Below are positions 18,401 to 27,023 of a DNA stretch of 64,000 nucleotides, piece by piece; positions within the stretch are counted from its first letter, which is position 1, and every line of letters begins with the position of its first letter. Source of the stretch: Amycolatopsis regifaucium (GTDB lineage Bacteria; Actinomycetota; Actinomycetes; Mycobacteriales; Pseudonocardiaceae); assembly GCF_001613935.1 (NCBI RefSeq), contig NZ_LQCI01000009.1, positions 152,821-216,820 on the forward strand. Direction: 5' to 3'. The translations under genes and the position numbers were made by a program. A model generated the notes under the pieces. The model did not search any database. It was not told the DNA's origin and worked only from the letters and a program-made list of their open reading frames with translations.

Positions 18401-21400
18401 GGCGCCGTGCTGGTCAACACCGTGCGGAACGTCAAGCTGCAACCACCGTCGAGGTCGACCTCGCCGTCGCTGGCGATCGGCGCGGCGATCGGCCCGCATG
18501 TCAGCATGTTCGGCGCGCTGTCGGATGTGCGGCTCTGGTCCTTCGCCAGGACGGCCGCGGAACTGCGCCAGACGAACACCGCCGCGCTGACCGGAAGCGA
18601 ACCGGGACTGGAGGGCGCCTGGTCCTTGGCCGAGGGGCACACCACCGCCAAGTCGGTCTTCGCCAACCACGCGACCGCGACCGGGTCCGCGCTCGACGCC
18701 CAACTGAAGCTCGCCAAATCCCAAGCGGTCGGCTCCAGCGACGACGACCCGTTCCTCGGCATCGTCGCCGGCGTCGGCGGGACGGCGCCAGTGCGAGCCC
18801 GCGCGCGCCTGCGTCCCGGCGAGTGGAACCATGTGGCTGTCAGCTATCAGGCGGCCGGTGCCCTGAGACTCAACCTCGCGGGCGCGGGCGCGGCTCCGCC
18901 GGCCTACGGCGTCTGCCCCGAACCGGGCGACCTCACGTTCGACGGCCAGTTCAGCATCGACTGCTGGGTGCAGGGGGCGGGCTCCACCGGTCTGCAGCAG
19001 ACGATCCTCGCGCAGTGGGGAAGATCCGGGAAGGACCAGTCGTTCCGGCTCGCGCTGGACGCCGACGGGAATCCGTTCTGCACGGCTGGATTCGCCGACC
19101 CGGCGAGTGGTGACCGGACCCGCCTGACCGTGCGGAGCAGCGCATCCGTCCTGACCGGCCCAGCCGTCCACATCGCCGTGACGCTGACTTCGGCTCAAGT
19201 CAAGGCGGGCCTGCGGTGCACGCTCACGATCTACGTCAACGGTTTCGAGAACGGAACGGCACAGACGACACTGAGTGGCGCGAAAACCGTGACGTCCGTC
19301 GATTCCTCGGCACCACTGACCCTTGGCATCGGCACTCCGCCGTCGAAGGCGGGCCCGGTGGCCTGGGAAGCGCAAGCGCGCTTCACCGGCGCCTTGGGCG
19401 GGCTGCGATTCTGGTCGGTAGGCCTGTCCGCGGCCCAGGTGCGATCGGTACTGCGGCGCAATCAAGCCGCCGACACCGACCACGGCGTGGTTTCGGCGTG
19501 GTGGTTCACCGAAGGTTCCGGCAATGTCGCCGCGGATTCGGTGAACGACAACGACTTCCTGCTCACCGACACGGATCTGTGGGGTGTGCTGCAGAACGTC
19601 GGCCGGTACCGGTGCTACCACGACGGCCTGCCGATCGGGGCGGTGCTGCCCGCCGGCGAAGTCGACGGCTATCTCGGGTACCACCAGTGCACCTTCGGCG
19701 CCTACCGACAGAGCACGGGACAGTTCCAGGACACCCTCACCGGATCGCTGGCCGAGGTACGGATCTGGCGCTCCGTGCGCACCCGCTCCCAGATCACGTC
19801 CACCCTGTTCCGGAACCTGAAGGGCGACGAGACCGACCTGGCAGGCTACTGGTCCCTGGACGACACCAGCGCGGACCTGACCGGCCGGGGCGCGAACGGG
19901 CGTCTCGTCGGCTCGCCCGGCTATGTCGCCTCCACCGCTCCTGTCGCGAACGAGGGTCCTCAGCTCACCAACGTCTACCAAGGTCCGCGGACCCGGTTCC
20001 AGCGCCCGCTTTCCGGCAAGGCCGCGGTCGTCGAATACCCGGAGATGGAGACCCACGGGGACGGCACGCCCTACGCGGTGATGCGTCGTGCCTATTTCTT
20101 CGAAGACACCGCGCTCACGTTGTCCACCGGCTACGGCATGGGCGAGACGGATCTGGTGTACCTGGGCCAGATCCAGACCCGGCCCACGCTGATCGGGTAC
20201 ATCGAGGGCGCGCCGCCGGTGCCCAGCGAGAACCTGTCCCGCCCGCTCTACGACAGCCCGTTCGGCTACAACTCCTATCAGGACGCGTCCACGATCACCG
20301 TCCGGTCCGAGGAGAGCACGTCGGTCAAGTTCACGTCGTCGGACTACAAAACCGCGGTGGAAATGGAGATCGACACGAAAGCCGGGGTCGCCGCGAAATG
20401 GGCGGACAGCGCGTCCGTGCTGGCGTGGACCCATCTGCTCACCGCCGGTACCGGGAAGATCGGCGCCCGGCACAAGTCGAACCTGGAAATCGCCCGCCAG
20501 CGGGACGAAACGTACCTCTCCGCGTGGACCCGCACCACGACGGACACCTTGGGACTGCGGGGGATGTGGGAACAGGCGCGGCCGGACCGGTCGGATTACC
20601 TCAACCCGGTGGTCGGCCGCCGCTACCAGCCGCTGAACTTCGGGTACGCCCTCGTCGAGTCGATGACGGCCGACCTGTACGCGATGCGGCTGCACTCCAC
20701 CGGGGCGATGGTCGGCAAGATGGTGCTGCCCGATCCGGACATCCCGCCCGACCGCAACATCATCACCTTCCAGATCGACCCGCGGTACGTGAAGAACGGG
20801 ACGCTGGACGGGAAGGTCGGCCTGGTCAACGACCCCGACTACCCGCGCGCCGACGTCGCCAGAGGCAGCTACTTCAAACCGGACGAGGCCTACCGGCTGG
20901 CCGCGAAGATAGCGAAGTCCGACGCGGCCATGCGAAGCAGGTACAACCAGTTCAAGGCGGCGAGCCTCGGCGAGAAGGGCAGCGCCGACCTGGACGGGAT
21001 CAAGGACAAGCAGTTCTACGACTTCGGCAGGAATGTCCCGACCCGCGGTATCGCCAACCGGTACGTCTGGACGGCGTCCGGCGGCCTGCACACCGAAACC
21101 GAGCAGTTCTCCGCCGCCCACGAACGCGTCTACACCGGATTCAGCGACTACACGCACCTGACCGGCCTCACCGGAGAGGTCACCTTCACCGCCCAATACG
21201 GTCTGTACGGCGCGATCGACGCGTTGTTCGGCGGACACGTCAAAGTCCAGGTCGGCAAGTCGGAGAACGAGTCGCGAGACTTGTCACTGGCGGTGACCTG
21301 CCCTGGCGATCCGATGCTGCAGGGCTACCACGCGGAGACCGGCTACACCCCGGATTACTGCCCCGGCAAGGTCGACGCCTACCGGTTCATGTCGATCTAC

Positions 21401-21991
21401 TTGCCGCCTTCGGCGGACAATGGCGAGACGTTCCACAATCAGGTGATCGACAAGGAATGGCTGACCTCGAGTAGCGACCCGGACGCGGTGGCCCTGCGCA
21501 ACGTCCAGCTGACCGGGCAGGGCGCGTGGCGGCTGCTGCACCGGGTCACCTACGTCAGCCGGGTACCGCCGCGGTTCGACACCAACCCGGACCAGACGGT
21601 CGCCCACGAGCCCGCGCAGGTGATCGACCTGGCCGACAACCCGCTGCTGATCGAACTGGTCGAGGACGAGCTACCCGCCGCGCATCCCTCCCCCGCCGAC
21701 ATCGGGAACGGGGTGGCGAACGTTCTGGCACCGCTGGACGGCCACACGGCATCGAAACTCGGCGATCTCGTGCCGTGGTGGGCGGCGTTCCTCTCCGCGA
21801 CCCGCCTCGCGAAGCCGGACCCTGCGAAAGTCGCGCTGTTGAACCGTATCCTGACCGACACGGTGGCGTACTTCCAAGCCGGATACGCCTCCGGTTTGCT
21901 GCCGCGGCCGGAAACCGCGCGCGGCGGGCATCTCGTGCCGGCGCCACGGACTTCGGAGAGTCAGAGCACATCTGTGCCTGTCAAAGCCTGA
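15404..21991 (+). CDS. 2,195-residue LamG/concanavalin-like repeat protein, function unknown
   Basis: ATG 15404 follows GAGGGA by about seven bases. The first ~800 residues are beta-rich without a family I recognise. From ~810 to ~1520 there are at least three to four LamG-like jelly-roll units, seen as WTMESWIRPEG (~835), FTWEAWIKPDS (~905), FSIDCWVQG (~1180) and LAEVRIWRSVRTRSQI (~1455), each ending with a 'GyWSL/aWwf-eGsG' type strand. Residues ~1525-2195 form a separate, more charged C-terminal region with MRRAYFFEDTALTLSTGYG and few repeats. No signal peptide or membrane segment is visible, so it is cytoplasmic or exported by an unusual route. Its position facing the paralogue/FAAL/ACP operon suggests a shared function, but this is only contextual. 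Confidence 0.8.
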   Translation: MTISEQNWPSTDCNGITLVDPVGLTLAGTVVLLARKAGTAVDSLYYNVRVSGADPGVPQEWAGWNELRLTGKTAGSADDRPLLRIAGMDLITVDSAAAAPKPADAPFRAVTDGRYISCFRQSASGTLYVDRFALVRTPPQQTSGSRDGEIQGEWRMERVWEVRYRRSERRDAPAGPGDELGFRNMIDEPFPEPTIELSALSGITGGRFDVVLAPTSDADVRRWHIIAVTGEILTFVSYPQDGTGGIEVDPALARTFTITPTLWNSGKSTPLTPAAGVGASLYAELERTGAEPSLPSSLRRAVRLCVTVPVANAGARLPGALAVYDFGVLPDGTIPMFPAGIGCVLIDGTLNGGGFTPGTGDHPVPAKAVRSAGAGTVSAVLLGTPRPAAAPAVLDSADGLVHCYFPQPSSPAGTEAFAVAQYDPTVTRTRLTMPWNADDQTGTFTLIARRSGSTFDDVAATVAPCVRDGVTASDLCDVTIDYGTAAGLPHENWGGVPRDVRTMVSVLNGAFSDDPADKAVLSGTRPYYDFLGHQPSVRLPLASAGRLVLISHRPDMPLSRVEVTAAANGTVDLIMRYTSDTGVTAVQTWRAVPAGTVNAVPVLNGDADPATYPYHQADADTPVYALSTGGGSILLFGKTTGNPSLTVSPADGDPAHCTVSLVTGGRPAVKLENVPREQAGFVARLRAWSAADAVFGHISADPKPGPVADQTFTTPLDLRGGSVLFDVLQPADVGDLAAGQVDAASWQGRSLTPAPPDGTVGRAMIAMTALPPESPLFGRAPRAVDGTSTRTVTGDNGKWLAAHQAKALTLNGRQAMSVALTNTQLAPRPAWTMESWIRPEGSDPATVITYDNGPAKGLGELTPTYYLGVAGLPTVRFDAFTQKKNTPSSYLAVPSNPAFTPGPTGFTWEAWIKPDSKPCPKANRLGSVLQVCDAKSKSTPLLNLGLDVGRHLSLGYRPQSHEPKSSYLTAGNPLPAGVWSHVAATGAWQNGTWTLKIYVGAVLVNTVRNVKLQPPSRSTSPSLAIGAAIGPHVSMFGALSDVRLWSFARTAAELRQTNTAALTGSEPGLEGAWSLAEGHTTAKSVFANHATATGSALDAQLKLAKSQAVGSSDDDPFLGIVAGVGGTAPVRARARLRPGEWNHVAVSYQAAGALRLNLAGAGAAPPAYGVCPEPGDLTFDGQFSIDCWVQGAGSTGLQQTILAQWGRSGKDQSFRLALDADGNPFCTAGFADPASGDRTRLTVRSSASVLTGPAVHIAVTLTSAQVKAGLRCTLTIYVNGFENGTAQTTLSGAKTVTSVDSSAPLTLGIGTPPSKAGPVAWEAQARFTGALGGLRFWSVGLSAAQVRSVLRRNQAADTDHGVVSAWWFTEGSGNVAADSVNDNDFLLTDTDLWGVLQNVGRYRCYHDGLPIGAVLPAGEVDGYLGYHQCTFGAYRQSTGQFQDTLTGSLAEVRIWRSVRTRSQITSTLFRNLKGDETDLAGYWSLDDTSADLTGRGANGRLVGSPGYVASTAPVANEGPQLTNVYQGPRTRFQRPLSGKAAVVEYPEMETHGDGTPYAVMRRAYFFEDTALTLSTGYGMGETDLVYLGQIQTRPTLIGYIEGAPPVPSENLSRPLYDSPFGYNSYQDASTITVRSEESTSVKFTSSDYKTAVEMEIDTKAGVAAKWADSASVLAWTHLLTAGTGKIGARHKSNLEIARQRDETYLSAWTRTTTDTLGLRGMWEQARPDRSDYLNPVVGRRYQPLNFGYALVESMTADLYAMRLHSTGAMVGKMVLPDPDIPPDRNIITFQIDPRYVKNGTLDGKVGLVNDPDYPRADVARGSYFKPDEAYRLAAKIAKSDAAMRSRYNQFKAASLGEKGSADLDGIKDKQFYDFGRNVPTRGIANRYVWTASGGLHTETEQFSAAHERVYTGFSDYTHLTGLTGEVTFTAQYGLYGAIDALFGGHVKVQVGKSENESRDLSLAVTCPGDPMLQGYHAETGYTPDYCPGKVDAYRFMSIYLPPSADNGETFHNQVIDKEWLTSSSDPDAVALRNVQLTGQGAWRLLHRVTYVSRVPPRFDTNPDQTVAHEPAQVIDLADNPLLIELVEDELPAAHPSPADIGNGVANVLAPLDGHTASKLGDLVPWWAAFLSATRLAKPDPAKVALLNRILTDTVAYFQAGYASGLLPRPETARGGHLVPAPRTSESQSTSVPVKA

Positions 21992-22082
21992 CAACGCCCG
22001 CGAAGCCGCGCGGTTGCGTGGCCGTCCGCTGGTCCTTCATCGTGACTACGAGAGCGGGCCATCCGGGTACTCGAATCCGCGT

Positions 22083-22913
22083 TCAGGAGGTGCTTGCCAC
22101 ACCGGCCAAGCCGCGCGACCGTGCGGCGTCTTTGCCAGCGCTTGCGGTATCGGGTCGCCATTGGGGCAGCCACACCAGACCCGGCTCCACAAGTTCGAGG
22201 TCGCCGAAGAACCCGGCGATCTGCTCGCGTGAGCGCATGATCGCGGTGTGGTTGGTCCGCCGGCCGTACTCCTGCGCCACCCGTTTGCCCGCGTTCTGCG
22301 TCTCCACGTCCTCGGGCGCGACGTGAATGTGGGACACGGCCAGGAAACTCCCGGGAGGAAGCATGGCGCGGTGGAAACCGAGCGCGGCGTGCGGGTTCTG
22401 CTCGTCGGGCATGAAATGCAACAGAGCCACCAGCAGCAACCCGATCGGCTGTCTCCGGTCGATCAACCCGGTATCCATCACGCGTTCCCACAGCGCACCC
22501 TGGTCGAAGAAGTCAGCGTCCAGCGCGGCATGCCGGTTCGGGTCCGCGGTCTCCTCGAGCAAGATCTGCGCGTGCGCCCGGGCGATCGGCTCGTTGTCGA
22601 TGTACACCACCCGGCATTCACCCGGGGCCACCTCGTCGGCGACCTCGTGAACGTTGCCCTGTGTCGGCAGACCGGAGCCGATGTCCACGAACTGCCGGAT
22701 CCCCTGTCCGACCATGTACCGCACGGCACGGCCGAGGAACGCCCGGTTCGCGCGGGCGAAGTCCCGGATCTCCGGCAGCACAGCGAGCTGCTTCTCGGCG
22801 AAGGCCTGGTCGACGGCGTAATTGTGCGTCCCGCCGAGCAGATAGTCATACACTCGCCCCACCGAGACCTTGTCCACTGACGCAGCCACACGCGCGGCCT
22901 CATCCATGCTCAT
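22083..22913 (-). CDS. DUF574-type SAM-dependent methyltransferase
   Basis: The 276-residue protein matches the actinobacterial DUF574 (PF04672) methyltransferase family. Signature parts are VYDYLLGGTHNYAVD, RANRAFLGRAVRYM, the SAM-binding FVDIGSGLPTQGNVHEVA, VVYIDNEPIARAHAQ and LHFMPDEQNP. These proteins are abundant in actinomycetes and mostly unassigned to substrates. ATG 22913 is preferred over the TTG at 22925, because family members start just before MDEAARVA. It is a single gene, divergent from no obvious partner and convergent with the giant LamG gene. Confidence 0.87.
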   Translation of the reverse strand: MSMDEAARVAASVDKVSVGRVYDYLLGGTHNYAVDQAFAEKQLAVLPEIRDFARANRAFLGRAVRYMVGQGIRQFVDIGSGLPTQGNVHEVADEVAPGECRVVYIDNEPIARAHAQILLEETADPNRHAALDADFFDQGALWERVMDTGLIDRRQPIGLLLVALLHFMPDEQNPHAALGFHRAMLPPGSFLAVSHIHVAPEDVETQNAGKRVAQEYGRRTNHTAIMRSREQIAGFFGDLELVEPGLVWLPQWRPDTASAGKDAARSRGLAGVASTS

Positions 22914-23192
22914 CGGGTACCCCAATATCTTTTCGCAGGTGGAGCATCGAGTACCGGCACACTACCGGTCCGGCACCGGCTTGATGTCCGAATCGCCGCC
23001 GCGAGGACTGCTGGAGCTACCTGGCGGGTCCGCCGCGCCGCGCTGCGCACTGGCGCCGAGCACTGAGATCACGCAGTCTTCGACCGGGCCGCCTCCACCG
23101 GGAAAGGCGGTCCGACCCCGCAGGCGTCGCACACCGCCGGAGTAGCGGCAACGTTCGTCCGGCAGTGCGACCGAGTTGAGCCCTGGCCGCCG

Positions 23193-23400
23193 CTAGCCGG
23201 GCGGCTGGTCTGCTTGCAGATTCTCGAGGATCGTGGTGGCGGTGCCGGCGAACTGGTCGAGTTCTTCAGGCGTGAGGCGGTCGACGACGAGGCGCCGGAC
23301 CTCCTGGGCGTGACTGGGCGCAGCTTGCTCGAGTGCGGTGAGACCTTTCGTGGTGATCACGGCTTCCATGCCGCGCGAACCGCATCGTTCCCGGGGTGAC
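23193..23400 (-). pseudogene. C-terminal fragment of a MarR-family regulator
   Basis: The frame reads RGMEAVITTKGLTALEQAAP, then HAQEVRRLVVDRLTPEELDQF, which is the wing and dimerisation helix of MarR proteins. The winged-helix core is gone, because sequence upstream of ~23400 in this frame is Arg/Pro-rich non-family sequence next to the ABC ATPase stop. An intact MarR has ~150 residues; about 65 remain. Confidence 0.65.
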
Positions 23401-23428
23401 CGGGCCTCGCTTGCACATCCGGGCCGGA

Positions 23429-25186
23429 TCACGTCATGAGGGGGACTTCGAGGGTGGCTGCCATCAGGCTCCGGGTGTAGGGATGCGCGGGTTCCGTGAG
23501 TACGGACTCGGTCGTGCCAGACTCCACGACCCGGCCCTGGCTGAGCACCACGACCTGGTCGGTGATGCTTCGGACCACCGCCAGGTCGTGGGTCACGAAA
23601 ATCACGGACAGGCCGTCGCTCAGCAGGGAGCGCAGCAGTTCCACGACGGATGCCTGTACCGACACGTCGAGTGCCGATGTCACCTCGTCGCAGATGAGCA
23701 GTTTCGGCTCGCATACCAGGGCACGCGCGATCGCGACACGCTGGCGTTGCCCTCCGGACAGTTCGGCCGGAGAGTGCCCGGCGAACCGCGCCGGTATCTC
23801 GACTCGTTCGAGCGCTTCACGCACCCGCTGTCCCGCCTCGCGCTTGGTCGCGCCGAAATAGTGCCGGAGCGGCACGGCAAGGCTGTTTTCCACGCTGCGA
23901 CGGGGGTTGAGCGAGCCATAGGGGTTCTGGAAGACGTACTGGACCTCGCGGCGGGTTTCCTTCGTTCGTTCGCCCGCCGTAGGAGGGATCGGGCGCCCTT
24001 CGAACGTCAGCGTGCCGCGTTGCTCCTCGTGCAGGCCGACCAGGCAACGCGACATCGTGGTCTTGCCGCTGCCCGACTCGCCGACGACGGCCAGGCATTC
24101 GCCCCGCGCCAGACTGAAGGACGCGTCGAAGAGAACCTGCCTGCCGCCGTAGCCCGCGTTCAGCCCGGCTGCCGAGAACACGGCATGGTCGGAAACCGCA
24201 CGCGGCCCGGCCGCTCGCGGCGGGTTCCGGGGTGCCCGCACCGCCTCGTGCGTCCGCAGGCAACGCACCAGCGTGCCCGATGGCGCGGGCTCGAGATGAG
24301 GACGGGTAGACGTGCATTCCGCCGCGGCGTGGCCGCATCGAGGCGCGAAGACGCAGCCGGGCCGGCTTTCGCCGGGGCTGGGGGCGCGTCCGGGGATCGG
24401 GACGAGGTGGTGACGGCGGCTCGCGGACGGCACGGCGGCAAGGAGGGCGCGGGTGTACGGATGGGTGGCACGCGTGAGCACGTCGCGGGTGCCACCGCTT
24501 TCGACGACCTCGCCGCCGTACATGACGGTCACCTGGTCGGCGACATCGGCCACCACGGCGAGGTCGTGTGACACGTAGATCGCCGCCATGTCGTTGTCAC
24601 GGCAGAGATCCCGGACCAGTTCGAGTACGCGCGCCTGAGTGGAGACGTCGAGGCCGGTGGTCGGCTCGTCCAACACGATCAGCCGCGGTCCGGCCGCGAC
24701 CGCCATGGCGATGGCCGCGCGCTGCTGCTGTCCACCGGAGAGCTGGCGAGGACGGCGACCGAGGAACGCGTCGTCACTGGGCAATCGAACGGTGTCGAGC
24801 AACCCGCGGACGCGCGAGAGCGCCTCACGCTTGGGTAAACGCAGTCCTTCGGTCAGCTGGGTCGCGAGGCTCAGACTCGGGTTCAGCGCCGTCGCCGGAT
24901 CTTGCGGGACGTAGGCGACCTTGGCTCCCCGCGTGCGGCGCAGCACCTTTTCCGGCAGCGTGAGCAGGTCGACGCCGTCGATGATCACCCGTCCGCCGGT
25001 GATCGTCGCGCCATTCCTGGCGAACCCGAGCAGAGCCAGCGCGAGCGTGCTCTTGCCGGAGCCCGACTCCCCGACCACGCCCATGACCTCACCGCGGCCC
25101 AGTTCGAAGCCGATATCTCTGACGATGTCGTCGCCAGTGGCGTCCAGGGAGACCGTGACGCCGGAGATGACCACTTCTTTGCGCAT
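23429..25186 (-). CDS. Dpp/Opp-type ABC transporter, fused double ATP-binding protein
   Basis: The 585-residue protein contains two ABC ATPase domains. The first has Walker A GESGSGKST (~37-45), signature LSGGQQQR and Walker B LIVLDEP, and ends with the oligopeptide-type Cys-rich tail RPGCVFAPRCGHAAAEC. The second has GESGSGKTT, LSGGQRQR and LLICDEV. In most Dpp/Opp systems these are two proteins (D and F); here they are one chain. ATG 25186 has GGAAAGG upstream and starts one base after the permease stop. It is the last gene of a leftward operon: binding protein, permease B, permease C, ATPase. It energises solute uptake. Confidence 0.93.
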   Translation of the reverse strand: MRKEVVISGVTVSLDATGDDIVRDIGFELGRGEVMGVVGESGSGKSTLALALLGFARNGATITGGRVIIDGVDLLTLPEKVLRRTRGAKVAYVPQDPATALNPSLSLATQLTEGLRLPKREALSRVRGLLDTVRLPSDDAFLGRRPRQLSGGQQQRAAIAMAVAAGPRLIVLDEPTTGLDVSTQARVLELVRDLCRDNDMAAIYVSHDLAVVADVADQVTVMYGGEVVESGGTRDVLTRATHPYTRALLAAVPSASRRHHLVPIPGRAPSPGESRPGCVFAPRCGHAAAECTSTRPHLEPAPSGTLVRCLRTHEAVRAPRNPPRAAGPRAVSDHAVFSAAGLNAGYGGRQVLFDASFSLARGECLAVVGESGSGKTTMSRCLVGLHEEQRGTLTFEGRPIPPTAGERTKETRREVQYVFQNPYGSLNPRRSVENSLAVPLRHYFGATKREAGQRVREALERVEIPARFAGHSPAELSGGQRQRVAIARALVCEPKLLICDEVTSALDVSVQASVVELLRSLLSDGLSVIFVTHDLAVVRSITDQVVVLSQGRVVESGTTESVLTEPAHPYTRSLMAATLEVPLMT

Positions 25187-25187
25187 T

Positions 25188-26030
25188 TCAGACCTTTCCC
25201 TCCGTACGGCCGACCGCTCTGGCCACGGACTCGGCGACAAGGTTGCCGCCCAGCGCCATCATGAGGATCAGCGCGATCGGCGCCAGGACCGCCAGCGGAG
25301 CGACCGGCAGGCCGTCCTGGTTCTCCCCGACCATCCGGCCCCAGTCGGCCGCGGGTGGCGCGATACCGAACCCGAGATAGCTCAGCGACGCGATCGCCGA
25401 CACCGCCCAGACCAGCCTCATCCCGGTCTCCACCATGAGCGGCGAGGTCACGCCGGGAAGCACCTCCCGGAGCAGAAGCCGCCGCAGTGGCAACCCGTTG
25501 GCTTTCGCCCAGAGCACGTATTCACTGCCGACCACCGGGAGCGCCGCGCCGCGCATCACCCGGGACACACCGGGCACGAACGCCACGCCGACGAGCACGG
25601 CGGTCAACAGGGTGCTCCGACCGAGCATGGACACGAACAGCAGGACGAAGATGATCTCCGGAAAACTGAGCAGAACGTCCATGGACCGCATGAGCACCGC
25701 GTCCACACCCCCACCGCGGTAGGCGGCGGTGAGGCCGACGACGCAACCGAGGACGACGCCGAGTGCCGCGGCGAGAACCGCCATCCAGGAAAGGGCGAAT
25801 CCCCCGTTCAACAGGCGGCTCAAGACGTCACGACCGAGAATGTCGGTGCCCAGCAACAACCTCGTGCTCGGCGTCTCCAACGGCGGCCCGACGATGGCGT
25901 CCGGGGCGTAGGGGGCGAAGAAGGGTCCGAACGCGACCACGAGCGCGACCATCGCGAGAAGCGTGAGGCCGAGCCGGGCCTGCCCGGTGCGCAGAGCGCG
26001 CCCGAGCACCGTGACTTCCCGGGTTCTCAT
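25188..26030 (-). CDS. ABC transporter permease, DppC/OppC type
   Basis: The 280-residue permease has an N-terminal membrane segment (GLTLLAMVALVVAFGPFFAP), the TDILGRDVLSRLL motif typical of DppC proteins, and about five more membrane segments. The EAA-type loop is YVLWAKANGLPLRRLLLREV. Its ATG overlaps the stop of the upstream permease gene as ATGA, so translation is coupled. It forms the membrane channel with the 26027-27007 product. Confidence 0.92.
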   Translation of the reverse strand: MRTREVTVLGRALRTGQARLGLTLLAMVALVVAFGPFFAPYAPDAIVGPPLETPSTRLLLGTDILGRDVLSRLLNGGFALSWMAVLAAALGVVLGCVVGLTAAYRGGGVDAVLMRSMDVLLSFPEIIFVLLFVSMLGRSTLLTAVLVGVAFVPGVSRVMRGAALPVVGSEYVLWAKANGLPLRRLLLREVLPGVTSPLMVETGMRLVWAVSAIASLSYLGFGIAPPAADWGRMVGENQDGLPVAPLAVLAPIALILMMALGGNLVAESVARAVGRTEGKV

Positions 26031-27007
26031 CGCTGCCTCCCCATCACCGCGAGGAGGTCCGCGAGCAGGTTGAAGACGTAGTACGCGGCCGCGAGGATGA
26101 GGGTGCCCGCCTGCATCACCGGCAGGTCATGGGAATTGACGGCGCTGACCACCGCTGTGCCGAGGCCGGGGTACGAATAGACGTACTCGACCACGACGAC
26201 GCCCGTGATCGTCACCGCGGTGACGAGGCTGGCAGCGGGGAGGCTCGCCGCGATCGCGTTGGGAAGCGCGTGGCGGAACAGGATCCGGCGGTCGCTGAGT
26301 CCCTTGAGGACCGCCATCTGGACGTACTCGCTGTTCATCGCGTCGATGAACGAAGCCCGGACCAGGCGGCCGAGGTACATCACACCCATGAGCGTGAGCG
26401 TGGCGACCGGAAGTACCAGCCGTGCCGGATACCACCACGGCATGTCTCCTGGCGGGATGTCGGATACCCCTGGGAGCACGCCCAGCACCGAGGTGGCGAA
26501 GAACGCGATCAGCAGCATTCCCACGACGAACGCGGGCAGTGCCGTGAACAGCGAGGACGCCGCTACGAAAACCCTGTCCAGCGGACTGTCCCGCTTGTGC
26601 GCGCTGAAGACACCGATGACCACCGCGAGCGGGAGGATCAGCACCATCGAGAGGAGACCGAGGGTGAACGAGTTGAGCACCCTCGGGCCGATGATGCCCG
26701 CGACGGGCTCACCGTTCTGCAGGGAGGTGCCCATTTCGCCGGTGAGCACGCCGGTGAGCCAGTCCCAGTACTGGGTGACGAGTGGCTGATCGAGGCCGAG
26801 CCGGAGGCGGAGTTCCGCCACCTGCCCGGCCGTCGCGTCCTTGCCGAGGACGATCCGCGCCACGTCTCCTGGCAGCGCTTGCGTCACGAGGAAAAGCAGC
26901 ACCGAGACCAGCACGAGAATCAGCATCCCGAGGAGGACTCTGCGCACCAGCCACGCGACCGTCGCGGTGTTCGAATCGGTCGACGACCGTGTTGTCAGAT
27001 GAGACAT
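26027..27007 (-). CDS. ABC transporter permease, DppB/OppB type
   Basis: The 326-residue permease starts with VRRVLLGMLILVLVSVLLFL and has the DppB hallmark LGLDQPLVTQYWDWL, a periplasmic loop after segment one. The EAA loop is YVQMAVLKGLSDRRILFRHA. About six membrane segments are visible. ATG 27007 follows GGAGGGGGA closely. It starts 16 bases after the binding-protein stop. Confidence 0.92.
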   Translation of the reverse strand: MSHLTTRSSTDSNTATVAWLVRRVLLGMLILVLVSVLLFLVTQALPGDVARIVLGKDATAGQVAELRLRLGLDQPLVTQYWDWLTGVLTGEMGTSLQNGEPVAGIIGPRVLNSFTLGLLSMVLILPLAVVIGVFSAHKRDSPLDRVFVAASSLFTALPAFVVGMLLIAFFATSVLGVLPGVSDIPPGDMPWWYPARLVLPVATLTLMGVMYLGRLVRASFIDAMNSEYVQMAVLKGLSDRRILFRHALPNAIAASLPAASLVTAVTITGVVVVEYVYSYPGLGTAVVSAVNSHDLPVMQAGTLILAAAYYVFNLLADLLAVMGRQR

Positions 27008-27023
27008 GCCATCCCCCTCCGGG

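Noticed and set aside
17498..21238. A 1,246-codon minus-strand frame inside the giant LamG gene
   Set aside because: It is Arg/Gly/Val-rich antisense sequence, typical of high-GC shadows; the plus-strand frame has readable LamG units.
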